From: Acinetobacter schindleri CIP 107287
GTDB taxonomy: Bacteria > Pseudomonadota > Gammaproteobacteria > Pseudomonadales > Moraxellaceae
Assembly: GCF_000368625.1 (NCBI RefSeq)
Contig: NZ_KB849575.1
Coordinates: 551,202 to 615,201 of the forward strand
DNA: 64,000 bases
Reading direction: 5' to 3'
Part shown: positions 20,853-30,262 of the stretch, in pieces
Layout of the letters: every line of letters begins with the position of its first letter
How positions within the stretch are numbered: position 1 is the stretch's first letter
Translations under genes and position numbers: made by a program
The notes under the pieces: generated by a model
What the model was told of the DNA's origin: nothing
What the model saw: the letters and a program-made list of their open reading frames with translations, nothing else
Databases searched by the model: none

Positions 20853-20876
20853 TTTCAATTAAAGATCATCATGGAA

Positions 20877-20901
20877 TGAAGGTGTTCCTCAGACATCTTC
20901 A
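20877..20901 (+). other. Intercistronic hairpin at the pcaD-pcaC junction
   Basis: TGAAGGTGT and ACATCTTCA form nine pairs including one G-U around a 7-nt loop. It occupies the place where ADP1 carries pcaK. Confidence 0.5.
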
Positions 20902-20935
20902 ATCCGCCTTATAAACTTGAAAGAGTGTATTTATC

Positions 20936-22095
<1,160 letters not shown>

Positions 22096-22109
22096 TAAGG
22101 AGCATCATG

Positions 22110-22739
22110 ATGAACGGTTGGAATTTTCAGGAATTACATGAAACACCATCTCAAACAGGTGGTCCATACGTCCATATTGGCCTGATGCCCAATCAGGCAG
22201 GCATTGAAGTATTTGAGCATAGTTTTAATAATCAATTGGTTAAAGCTGAAACTCAAGGTGAACGTATTCGCCTTGAAGGTCAGGTATTTGATGGCCTCGG
22301 TCTACCTTTACGTGATGTATTGGTTGAAATCTGGCAGGCAGATGCAAATGGCGTCTATCCAAGTAAGGCAGATATTCAAGGTAAACAGGCTGATCCACAT
22401 TTCTTTGGCTGGGGCCGTGCAGCTGCAAACTTTGAAACGGGGTTATGGAGCTTTGATACGATTAAGCCAGGCGCTGTACCGGGGCGTAAAGGTACCCGTC
22501 AGGCACCGCATATTGCTTTAGTCATTTTTGCACGTGGTATTAACTTAGGTTTACATACCCGTATTTACTTTGATGATGAGGCAGAAGCCAATGCTAAAGA
22601 TCCATTGCTGAATGGAATCGAATGGGCGCCACGTCGTCAGACTTTAATTGCTAAACGTGAAGAACGTGATAGTGAAGTGGTTTATCGTTTTGATGTACGT
22701 ATCCAGGGTGATAATGAAACGGTATTCCTAGATATCTAA
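22110..22739 (+). CDS. pcaG: Protocatechuate 3,4-dioxygenase alpha subunit
   Basis: A 209-residue partner of PcaH, structurally similar but without the iron ligands (RQAPHIALVIFARG instead of the HIH site). ATG 22110 (MNGWNFQELHETPSQTGG) follows AAGGAG by seven bases; the adjacent ATG 22107 is an alternative. Last gene of the pca operon; a terminator follows after 27 bp. Confidence 0.95.
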   Translation: MNGWNFQELHETPSQTGGPYVHIGLMPNQAGIEVFEHSFNNQLVKAETQGERIRLEGQVFDGLGLPLRDVLVEIWQADANGVYPSKADIQGKQADPHFFGWGRAAANFETGLWSFDTIKPGAVPGRKGTRQAPHIALVIFARGINLGLHTRIYFDDEAEANAKDPLLNGIEWAPRRQTLIAKREERDSEVVYRFDVRIQGDNETVFLDI

Positions 22740-22766
22740 GCATGCGATAAAAAGCGTTAAAATGAC

Positions 22767-22792
22767 AAAAGGTCAGCATTTGCTGACCTTTT
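22767..22792 (+). terminator. pca operon terminator
   Basis: AAAAGGTCAGC (22767-22777) pairs with GCTGACCTTTT (22782-22792) around ATTT. The A/T-flanked stem can terminate on both strands, including the convergent marR gene at 22864. Confidence 0.85.
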
Positions 22793-22863
22793 AGCGAGAG
22801 ATATTTCAAGATAAATAACTTATGAAATGTCAACAGACCCTATTTAAATCATAAGGTTGATAG

Positions 22864-23373
22864 TTATTTTTGAATATATTTTTCTATAAAAAATTCATTA
22901 ATATCATTAATTTCACAATTTAAAATATTTAAGATCCGAATTAAATGCTCTTGATCTTCGTCAGAAAGTACCTCTAAAATTTTTTCTTCTCGCTCTTTGG
23001 CTACTTGATACATTTTTTCATACATGATTAAACCAGCAGATGTGAGCGTATTTTTTTTCACACGAGAATCTTTTTTATCTACTGTCATTTTAATATAACC
23101 ACGTTCTTGGAGTTTTGCTAAAGAGCGACTCACAGCGCTCTTATCCAGTCCAATAACATGACAAATTCTACTTGCAGGAATATTCTCTTCAACCGCTAAA
23201 AGAGAAAGAATGCGCCAATCCGTGACTCCCATATCAAATAAAAAAGCATACAATTGTGATGCACCATTCGACATCTTATTTGAAAAAAAGTTAATTAAAG
23301 CAGGAATATATCGATCTAATTGAAGTTTAAGTGAAGTGTTCATACAGCGTGTATCAAAAAGTCTTTTAAGCAC
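22864..23373 (-). CDS. MarR-family regulator divergent from a Rieske oxygenase
   Basis: A 169-residue winged-helix protein; the recognition helix region is about residues 65-100 (PASRICHVIGLDKSAVSRSLAKL, split here as IGLDKSAVSRSLAKL). The gene is divergent from the orphan Rieske oxygenase with an 8-7-8 inverted repeat between them, the standard layout of a MarR repressor and its target. The ligand is probably an aromatic acid or thioester related to the oxygenase substrate, which is inference. It is a different subgroup from HcaR at 34171. Confidence 0.85.
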   Translation of the reverse strand: MLKRLFDTRCMNTSLKLQLDRYIPALINFFSNKMSNGASQLYAFLFDMGVTDWRILSLLAVEENIPASRICHVIGLDKSAVSRSLAKLQERGYIKMTVDKKDSRVKKNTLTSAGLIMYEKMYQVAKEREEKILEVLSDEDQEHLIRILNILNCEINDINEFFIEKYIQK

Positions 23374-23387
23374 TTTAACATGGTTTA

Positions 23388-23421
23388 TTGATATATTGTT
23401 GTTATATCAACTAATTGGTTG
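23388..23421. promoter_or_regulatory. Candidate MarR operator between regulator and Rieske oxygenase
   Basis: TTGATATA (23388-23395) and TATATCAA (23403-23410) form a perfect inverted repeat with a 7-bp spacer. An overlapping imperfect palindrome CAACTAATTGGTTG ends at 23421. It lies 15-48 bp before the regulator start. Confidence 0.6.
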
Positions 23422-23551
23422 ACATGACAACTGATTTGACCTATTTTTATTCATGTAGACCTTATTCTGTATTTATAAAGCTCGTATTTTTAAATCAGGA
23501 TAATTGTGATTAAGGAAAGCATCAGAATCATTACAAAAAGGATGTAGTGCT

Positions 23552-24610
23552 ATGAATAGTGGTCGTCAAATTAAGCTTGTAGATCAAGAAGTCTCAACAA
23601 GAAGTCCTTTCCCAAAAGATCAGTGGTATATCATCGCACTCTCTAAAGAGCTACGAGATAATTTACTTGGACGTAAAGTTTTAAATATTCCAATGGTTAT
23701 CTTTAGAGATAATGAGGGCAAAGCTATTGCACTAGAAGATCGCTGCTGCCATAGGGGGATGCCGTTATCCCAAGGACTTTTGGAGCAGGGGAAAATTCGC
23801 TGTAGCTACCATGGATTGCTATATGATGAAAATGGACAGTGTGTAGAGGTTCCAGGGCAAAATAGAATCTCTTCAAAAGCGAAAATCAAATCATTTTATC
23901 TTGAAGAAAAACAAGGTTTGATTTGGTTGTGGTATGGAAAAGCAGAAAGAGTACCTCTCATAGGAGCACCAGATTACCCATATCATGATGATCCAGAATA
24001 CTTATATGATGGAGACCGATATCATTATCAGGCACCTTACCAGCTCATTCATGATAATTTAATGGACTTAAGCCATTTAGCCTATGTTCATTTAAAAACT
24101 ATTGGTGGTAATGCAAAAGCTCATATGAATGCGACCATGAAAACCAAAGTGATAGGTAATCAAGTCATAGTCACACGGCATATGCTCGAATCGGACCCAC
24201 CGCCAACCTACAGTATGGCTTATCCGTTTAAAAATAAAATAGACCGTTGGCAAGAAATTGATTTTAGAGTTTCTCATATCCGTATTTGGACAGGAGCCAT
24301 AGAAGCAGGTGATGACTCCCTGGAGAATCCAGATCGCAAAGGATTTCATATGAGAGGTTTTCATGCAATTACGCCTGAAACAGAGAATTCTTGTCATTAT
24401 TTTTGGACTATGTCGACTAACCCTAAACATGACCGCGAACATATTGCAAAGCTAGTCATTGATCAGACAAAACAGACTTTTGATGAAGATAAAGAAGTGA
24501 TAGAAAACCAGTACAAGAACCTAGAAGAGTTTAATCATCCAGAGATGATCGGTATACATATTGATGTGGGTTTGACCCATGCCCGACGAATCATTCAGTC
24601 TTTAATTTAA
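23552..24610 (+). CDS. Orphan Rieske non-haem iron oxygenase (aryl O-demethylase-like)
   Basis: A 352-residue alpha-only oxygenase of the VanA/dicamba demethylase type. The Rieske cluster ligands are C65-x-H67 and C84-x-x-H87 (RCCHRG, CSYHG). The mononuclear iron site is H175 and H180 in MDLSHLAYVH with the bridging aspartate D172. A ferredoxin reductase gene, which these enzymes need, is absent next to it; VanB at 35580 is the only one in the window. It differs clearly from VanA at 36579. Position among the pca and hca genes suggests an O- or N-demethylation or hydroxylation of a plant aromatic; the substrate is unknown. Confidence 0.85.
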   Translation: MNSGRQIKLVDQEVSTRSPFPKDQWYIIALSKELRDNLLGRKVLNIPMVIFRDNEGKAIALEDRCCHRGMPLSQGLLEQGKIRCSYHGLLYDENGQCVEVPGQNRISSKAKIKSFYLEEKQGLIWLWYGKAERVPLIGAPDYPYHDDPEYLYDGDRYHYQAPYQLIHDNLMDLSHLAYVHLKTIGGNAKAHMNATMKTKVIGNQVIVTRHMLESDPPPTYSMAYPFKNKIDRWQEIDFRVSHIRIWTGAIEAGDDSLENPDRKGFHMRGFHAITPETENSCHYFWTMSTNPKHDREHIAKLVIDQTKQTFDEDKEVIENQYKNLEEFNHPEMIGIHIDVGLTHARRIIQSLI

Positions 24611-24645
24611 ACGTTAAAATAATAAGCTTAATCTATTTATGCTAA

Positions 24646-24686
24646 TTGCAACAGTAGGTTATTTAGTTTCTAGCCTGCTGTTGCAA
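24646..24686. terminator. Hairpin between convergent Rieske and thioesterase genes
   Basis: TTGCAACAGTAGG (24646-24658) and CCTGCTGTTGCAA (24674-24686) pair with one G-U. There is no clear T-tract, so termination efficiency is uncertain. Confidence 0.55.
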
Positions 24687-24751
24687 ATAAGCAACTAACC
24701 ATTTGAATTAGATAAAATAGCTATGGTGATCAGCTAAATTTAAGGGTTAAT

Positions 24752-25141
24752 TTAAGAAAGAATAATAAAAGAGGCACTGGTTTTCGCAACCAGTTTATTA
24801 TGTTGCCATGCTTCACTTTCGATACTTAGAATTGTTTTTCCTTCTTTAATAAACCACGCTTTTGCCTGTACTTCACCGACTTCACATGGTCGAAAAAAAT
24901 CCATCGATAAATTAATCGTCGCGGCAGGTTTTGAAGTCTGATTTAGTGCTGCCAAAATCCCCATAGCATCATCAAGCATAGCGCAAATCATACCGCCTTC
25001 GATGCTACCGCGCGGATTGGTAAAGCTCTCGAGCGCAATGTAGTTCACGGTAAGTTGACGTCTTTCAGCATCCCATTGAATATTATGTCCCCCCAATAAA
25101 TGATGAATTGGTGGGAGATGTTCCAGAATCTTGTTTTCCAT
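24752..25141 (-). CDS. Hotdog-fold thioesterase (PaaI/YdiI-like)
   Basis: A 129-residue hotdog protein with the family pattern NPRGSIEGGMICAMLDDAMG (residues about 46-65) that supplies the acidic catalytic residue, and a second strand TINLSMDFFRPCEVGEVQAKA. Such enzymes hydrolyse aromatic acyl-CoA thioesters. It is the last gene of the hca operon, 48 bp after the DUF3237 gene, where ADP1 has the chlorogenate esterase hcaG. A role in releasing CoA from stalled hydroxycinnamoyl-CoA is a context-based inference. Confidence 0.75.
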   Translation of the reverse strand: MENKILEHLPPIHHLLGGHNIQWDAERRQLTVNYIALESFTNPRGSIEGGMICAMLDDAMGILAALNQTSKPAATINLSMDFFRPCEVGEVQAKAWFIKEGKTILSIESEAWQHNKLVAKTSASFIILS

Positions 25142-25189
25142 AGTGATGAATCCTTCAATCTTTACAAATACTTATTTTTTCTCATACTT

Positions 25190-25726
25190 TTATTTTAAGG
25201 TAAATGCATCATAAATCACCGCCTTACCTAAACGCATTGCACTGCCTACAGCTACGGTTTGGTTTAACCAGGCATATTGGGGTGCACTGGTCTCGAATTG
25301 CATAGTCAACTTGAAATAATACTGACTTGGATCGACATCTTTACCTGTACTTAACTGTTTCAAAATTTCAGGTGAAGCATGTCGGTAACCTTTAGTCTGT
25401 AAATAAATCAATGCGCCGTCATCAGTTTTCAAAAGATATCGTGTATCGATAATCGCTAGGCCTTTGCTATCTACGATTTGCCAGTCTGCGCCATTGTTGA
25501 GAATACGTCCTCTAAATGAAGGACCTTCAAAAGTGCCGCCAGTAATCGGAATAATCCGTCTTTGTCCCATATCTGCCGTTTTGCCTAACTCCCAAACTGG
25601 AGCATTTAATTCAACCTTGAAAGTGGCCAAGGGTTCAAGTTTAAGTGGTGGAGGCGAAAACTGTGTATCTGCATAACTGAGTACAGATAGATTTAGGCCG
25701 ATCCAAATGCCAAATAAATATTTCAT
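25190..25726 (-). CDS. Exported DUF3237 protein of the hca operon
   Basis: A 178-residue protein with a signal peptide (about 1-19, ending SYA) and a DUF3237-type beta-barrel containing GGTFEGPSFRGRILNNGADW and DTRYLLKTDDGALIYLQTKG. DUF3237 domains are found fused to or near aromatic and steroid catabolic genes; no enzyme activity is established. It lies between the porin and the thioesterase and may correspond in position to ADP1 hcaF, which I cannot confirm. Periplasmic location is predicted from the signal peptide. Confidence 0.7.
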   Translation of the reverse strand: MKYLFGIWIGLNLSVLSYADTQFSPPPLKLEPLATFKVELNAPVWELGKTADMGQRRIIPITGGTFEGPSFRGRILNNGADWQIVDSKGLAIIDTRYLLKTDDGALIYLQTKGYRHASPEILKQLSTGKDVDPSQYYFKLTMQFETSAPQYAWLNQTVAVGSAMRLGKAVIYDAFTLK

Positions 25727-25778
25727 TTATCATCCTTTAAAATAAAAAAGACCCTAAAAACTAGAGCCTTTGAAGGTA

Positions 25779-27035
25779 TTATTTAAATTTCCATGTGTAA
25801 TCAATATTGATACGGGTTTCATTAGCCGGTTTAATATTGGCAGTAATCGGCATATCATTATCATAAATTGCATAACGTGCACGTAGCCCAAGGTTTTTCA
25901 GTGGGCCATTTTGCACGGTATAACCTATGTCAAAGTCGAGTTCATCTTCCTCAAAATCGGTGCCTCCGAGTTGCGGCGCATAAATATTGCTACCATGGGT
26001 ATAACGAGTCATAAAACGTAAACCCGGAACATAATCTTTAAAGTCATATTCATAACGGGCACTATAAACACGTTCTTTGGCATTTAAGAATTCGCCGGTC
26101 CATGTATCGATGGTTAAGCCTGTTTCACCGCCAGTTAGATAAGGAAAGGCCGTGTCACCTAGATGATGGAAAGTCGAAAGAATAAATTTATGGTTTTGAT
26201 GCTTTAGCTCTGAGTGGCTATGGATTAGATTGTTATCTACTTTACCTGCTTTGGCAGCACCATCAGCATCACTCATATAATAACGTAGCTGGCTGGTCAG
26301 TGCGGTATCGTCATTAAAGGCATGCTTGTAGGTGACGCCCAATAATGATTGATGATACAGATCTTCGACATCCATATGGAAGGCTGTCAGTTTTAGTGGA
26401 TAATTGTTGAGATCATAATGGCCACCAAGATAGTACAAATGATCTGTTTCAACCGATCTATAACGGCCGTTTACCCCAGAGATTTTAATGTTTTCATAAT
26501 TGGTCGAATCACGGTGATTGACCTTGTCAATATAGGATGCTTGTAAATCGAGACCCTGCACATCTTTAGACTGAACTGCAACCCCGCGATAGCTTTGAGG
26601 TAACAGGCGCGCAGGGGAACCGACAAGTACTGGTGTCATCGGTTGTAATGTACCGATGCGGACTTCAGTTTGAGCAACTTTGGCTTTAGCCGTAATCCCA
26701 ATTTCCCCATATTGATCTGCTGGCTCATTGGTTCTGGCATTACGTGGCAGGTTTCCTGTACCACCATACTTTGCATCAGCATCCAGCTTAAACCCTGCGG
26801 TGGCTAAAATGTCGATACCAAATCCAATAAGGCCTTCGGTATAACCTGACTGGGCTTTTAAAATGAAGCCTTGGCTCCAGTCCCGGAGTGCCGGATAGCG
26901 GTTTTCAACCTGGAAATCGCGATCAAAGTAGAAGTTGCGAGCCGTTAAATCCACTTTACTTTGCTCAATAAAACTATTGGCAAAAGCAGGTGTAGTTAAA
27001 AGTAAAAACGGTGTGATCCATAAATTTTTCATCAT
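25779..27035 (-). CDS. hcaE: OprD-family porin of the hca operon (HcaE-like)
   Basis: A 418-residue outer-membrane channel with a signal peptide ending TPAFA, OprD motifs LTARNFYFDRD and QGFILKAQSGY, and the C-terminal YTWKFK. The reading frame begins at 27053, but I prefer ATG 27035 because AGGA lies seven bases before it and the following MMKNLWITPFLLL is a normal signal peptide; 27032 is also possible. It is clearly a paralogue of VanP in this window. Co-transcribed with hcaD; likely admits hydroxycinnamates, by analogy with ADP1 hcaE. Confidence 0.83.
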   Translation of the reverse strand: MMKNLWITPFLLLTTPAFANSFIEQSKVDLTARNFYFDRDFQVENRYPALRDWSQGFILKAQSGYTEGLIGFGIDILATAGFKLDADAKYGGTGNLPRNARTNEPADQYGEIGITAKAKVAQTEVRIGTLQPMTPVLVGSPARLLPQSYRGVAVQSKDVQGLDLQASYIDKVNHRDSTNYENIKISGVNGRYRSVETDHLYYLGGHYDLNNYPLKLTAFHMDVEDLYHQSLLGVTYKHAFNDDTALTSQLRYYMSDADGAAKAGKVDNNLIHSHSELKHQNHKFILSTFHHLGDTAFPYLTGGETGLTIDTWTGEFLNAKERVYSARYEYDFKDYVPGLRFMTRYTHGSNIYAPQLGGTDFEEDELDFDIGYTVQNGPLKNLGLRARYAIYDNDMPITANIKPANETRINIDYTWKFK

Positions 27036-27085
27036 TATTTCATCCTGAAACATTATTGAAAATATTGTTTTAAGTCATGCGTGTT

Positions 27086-28225
27086 TTATTTCCCCAAGAG
27101 TTCGCGTGCTACGATCTCCTTCATAATTTCATTGGTTCCCCCATAAATTTTTTGCACACGCGCATCGACGAAGAAGCGCGAAATTGGATATTCCTGCATA
27201 TAGCCGTAGCCCCCAAACAGTTGCAGGAGCTGGTCAATGACTTCACATTGGGTGTCAGTAATAAAACATTTCAATGCGGCCACTTCAGTCACACTTAGAG
27301 CATTTCGGCTATATAGGTCTTTACAACGTTCTACAAATGCTTCAGCTGCAAGTGCTTTAATTTGCGCTTGCGCAAGCACAAAACGTGTATTCTGGAATTG
27401 CGATAAAGCTTGACCAAAGGCTTTACGTTCAAGTACATACTCTTTGGTAATGTCGATAGCACATTGGATTGCCCCAAGTGCCATGAGTGAAATACTGAGG
27501 CGTTCACGTGGGAGTTCTAGCATCAGATAGCTAAAACCATGACCCTCTTGACCCAAAAGTTGACTTTTAGGTACATGAACTTGGTCGAAAAACAGTTCAG
27601 CAGTGTCTTGGGCATGTAGTCCAATTTTTTTCAGGCCACGTCCTTTTTTCACTCCATCTAAATGAGCATCAACGAGTAAAATGGAGATGCCTTTGGCTCG
27701 TGCTTGCGGGTCAGTTTTTGCAACCAGTACGATTAAGTCGGCATGATGTCCGTTGGAAATAAAGGTTTTGGAACCGTCTACCACATAATGATCACCATCT
27801 AAAATGGCTTGGGTGCGAATCGCTTGCAAATCTGAACCAGCATTGGCTTCCGTCATTGCGATCGCGGTGACCACCTCACCCGAGACCATCTTGGGTAACC
27901 AATATTTTTTTTGTTCTTCGCTACCAATATTTTGGATATAAGGGGAGACAAGTTCACTTTGCCCTCCAATACCGACTGCCAAGGCAGTAAAACCAGCTTT
28001 GGCTGTTTCCTGGACCAACATTTGTGAATAGTGAATCGGTGCACCAAAGCCCCCGTACTCTTCAGGGACATCAACACATAAAAAACCATTGTCCCCAAGC
28101 TTGTGCCATAGTTCACGAGGGATTAAGCCTTGCTCTTCCCAAGTTTCATAAAATGGTGCAACGTGTTCTGCTAAAAAACGTTGATAATTATCACGAAATA
28201 GCTCGAAATCACTATCTTTTTGCAT
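27086..28225 (-). CDS. hcaD: Acyl-CoA dehydrogenase (HcaD-like)
   Basis: A 379-residue flavoprotein with the acyl-CoA dehydrogenase signatures AIAMTEANAGSDLQAI (about 120-135) and QLFGGYGYMQEYPISR near 335-350; the catalytic acid is in IYGGTNEIMKEI. In ADP1 hcaD is linked with use of side-chain-saturated hydroxycinnamates: it would oxidise the dihydro CoA ester to hydroxycinnamoyl-CoA. The ATG at 28225 (MQKDSDFELFRDN) with AAGGAT upstream is preferred to the earlier in-frame ATG at 28258. A hairpin separates it from hcaC. Confidence 0.88.
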   Translation of the reverse strand: MQKDSDFELFRDNYQRFLAEHVAPFYETWEEQGLIPRELWHKLGDNGFLCVDVPEEYGGFGAPIHYSQMLVQETAKAGFTALAVGIGGQSELVSPYIQNIGSEEQKKYWLPKMVSGEVVTAIAMTEANAGSDLQAIRTQAILDGDHYVVDGSKTFISNGHHADLIVLVAKTDPQARAKGISILLVDAHLDGVKKGRGLKKIGLHAQDTAELFFDQVHVPKSQLLGQEGHGFSYLMLELPRERLSISLMALGAIQCAIDITKEYVLERKAFGQALSQFQNTRFVLAQAQIKALAAEAFVERCKDLYSRNALSVTEVAALKCFITDTQCEVIDQLLQLFGGYGYMQEYPISRFFVDARVQKIYGGTNEIMKEIVARELLGK

Positions 28226-28258
28226 AGAATTATCCTTAATTTGGATGCAACTGCCCAA

Positions 28259-28280
28259 GCAGCGCTATAAAAAGCGCTGC
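28259..28280 (-). other. Intercistronic hairpin between hcaC and hcaD
   Basis: GCAGCGCT and AGCGCTGC form a perfect 8-bp stem with a 6-nt loop in the 73-bp gap. It is GC-rich compared with its surroundings and has no T-tract on the transcribed strand. Confidence 0.6.
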
Positions 28281-28298
28281 TAAACTCAGGGTAAGGGC

Positions 28299-30185
28299 TT
28301 ATTGTTTAAGGGTTGGAATACGAATAATCAGTGGATTATTGACATGTTTCTCATAGAGTTCCTGCACCATGGCAGCACGACGTTTTAAAATGCCACTCTG
28401 ATTTAAGTTACCTTTATCAGTGGTTTCTCCGGCATCCAGCTGTGGAGCTTCTGTCATTAAATACAGCATTGATACGGTATTTGAACTGCCAGTAGCATCT
28501 TTATTGAAGTCCACCAGAAATTGTTTAAACCATTGCTGCACTTTAGGGTGGCTCAACACTTCTTGGGCCGTCGTGTGTTTAAGATCTAAACCTGCATATT
28601 CAGCACAAGCTGAAAGTTTCGGGAAAATCAGAAAACCAATCGCATTCAGGTTAGAACCGGTAATGCAGACATCTTGAATAAGCAGATTGCCATTAATCAG
28701 GACTTTATTCCGTAAGGTGCCCACATTAACAAAGGTGCCAGTATTGAGTTTAAAGTCTTCGGCAATACGTCCGTCATACATAAGGCCTTGGCTTGGGTCG
28801 TTTGGATCAACAAGTTTTACAGCATCGCCGGTACGGTAAAACCCTTCTTCATCGAAAATACCAGCTTGTTGTTCTTGAGGCAGACGCCAATAATGTTTCA
28901 TGACATTTTTGCCACGAACACAAAATTCAAGTTTATCGCCACATGGTGCCAGTTTGACTTCACAGCCCGGCGCTGGATAGCCAATAAAGCCTGCCATGAC
29001 TTTAGGACCTGTAGTAAATACACAAGATGGCGCGGTTTCTGTCATGCCTAAGCCACTCATAATACGGATGCGTTCACCGCAATGGGCTTGTGCAATCTGA
29101 TCTAGACGGTTCCAACCTGCTTCAGATAGCGCAGCCCCAGCAAAAAACAACACTTTGACACGGCTAAAGAATTTTTCACGGAGTTCAGCATCCTGTTCAA
29201 GTGCTACCGTGATTTCTTCCCAACCCTTCGGTACATTTAAATATACCGTTGGTGCAATTTCTTTCAGGTTACGAATAGTTTCTTCCATTTTCCCCGGCAC
29301 CGGTTTGCCATCATCAATATAAATCGTGCCGCCATTGTAAAGTGCGATTCCGACATTATGGCTCCCCCCGAAGGTATGATGCCATGCCAACCAATCGACC
29401 AAAATCGGTGGTGTATCTTCAAATTCTGGGAAAGTTTGCAGCAACATTTGCTGATTGGTGCAGAGCATCAAATGTGTGGTCGGCACTGCCTTTGGCATTT
29501 TGGTTGAACCAGAGGTAAATAAAAATTTGGCAATTTGATGTTCATCAATCGTGGCATAGTGAGCCTTGATATCATTGATTTCAGAATCAAGCAGTGTTGC
29601 AAAGGAAGTACATGCTTGATTACCACACTGACCAGATGAAGTGACTACTTCAATATCATCAGCATTACGGCAGTGCTCAATGGCAGTCGCAAAAGCATCC
29701 CCATCATTGGCAAAAACTAAACCAGGTGTAAGAGCATCAAAGATATGTTTGAGTTTGCCAAAATCTTTGGAAATTAAAGAATAAGCTGGGGAAACCGCGG
29801 AAAAAGGAATCCCTGCAAGCATTGCCCCCATGGATAGGGTGAGATGCTCCAAATCGTTACCAGATAAAATGACGATAGGACGTTCAGTCGATAAATGTGA
29901 ATATTGTTTTAAACTTTGTGCAATACGCCATGCACGATTTGCTGTTTCGGCATATGTCAGTTCAATCCATTGACCTGAACTATCACGTTTAGCAGCGAAG
30001 ACACGGTTTGGGTATGTTTCTGCGTACTGTAATAAACGATCGGTCAATTTTTGCGGATAAGGCTTAAGTTGTTCTTTGGGAGAAATGTATAAGACGTCAT
30101 TCTTATATTCAACATGTGTTTCATGACTACCTAATTTAACAAAACGTTCAGGATATTTATGCGATTGAACTGTCACGCGTGCCAT
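28299..30185 (-). CDS. hcaC: Hydroxycinnamate (feruloyl)-CoA ligase
   Basis: A 628-residue AMP-forming acyl-CoA ligase. The AMP-binding signature FLFTSGSTKMPKAVP is near residues 222-236, and the downstream MSGLGMTETAP and YRTGDAVKL motifs are present. The long form and the missing canonical C-terminal lysine region resemble the feruloyl-CoA synthase group. It activates ferulate, p-coumarate or caffeate to CoA esters that are also the HcaR inducers. It lies third in the operon hcaA-hcaB-hcaC-hcaD-hcaE. Confidence 0.92.
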   Translation of the reverse strand: MARVTVQSHKYPERFVKLGSHETHVEYKNDVLYISPKEQLKPYPQKLTDRLLQYAETYPNRVFAAKRDSSGQWIELTYAETANRAWRIAQSLKQYSHLSTERPIVILSGNDLEHLTLSMGAMLAGIPFSAVSPAYSLISKDFGKLKHIFDALTPGLVFANDGDAFATAIEHCRNADDIEVVTSSGQCGNQACTSFATLLDSEINDIKAHYATIDEHQIAKFLFTSGSTKMPKAVPTTHLMLCTNQQMLLQTFPEFEDTPPILVDWLAWHHTFGGSHNVGIALYNGGTIYIDDGKPVPGKMEETIRNLKEIAPTVYLNVPKGWEEITVALEQDAELREKFFSRVKVLFFAGAALSEAGWNRLDQIAQAHCGERIRIMSGLGMTETAPSCVFTTGPKVMAGFIGYPAPGCEVKLAPCGDKLEFCVRGKNVMKHYWRLPQEQQAGIFDEEGFYRTGDAVKLVDPNDPSQGLMYDGRIAEDFKLNTGTFVNVGTLRNKVLINGNLLIQDVCITGSNLNAIGFLIFPKLSACAEYAGLDLKHTTAQEVLSHPKVQQWFKQFLVDFNKDATGSSNTVSMLYLMTEAPQLDAGETTDKGNLNQSGILKRRAAMVQELYEKHVNNPLIIRIPTLKQ

Positions 30186-30226
30186 TGTTATTACTCCATG
30201 TATTTTTATCTATTCTTTTCCCATGA

Positions 30227-30253
30227 AAAGAGTTGACCTCATGTCAACTCTTT
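30227..30253 (-). other. Intercistronic hairpin between hcaB and hcaC
   Basis: AAAGAGTTGAC and GTCAACTCTTT form a perfect 11-bp stem around CTCAT in the 77-bp gap. The adjacent T-rich stretch is short on the transcribed strand, so partial termination or transcript protection is possible. Confidence 0.6.
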
Positions 30254-30262
30254 GTATTTTCG

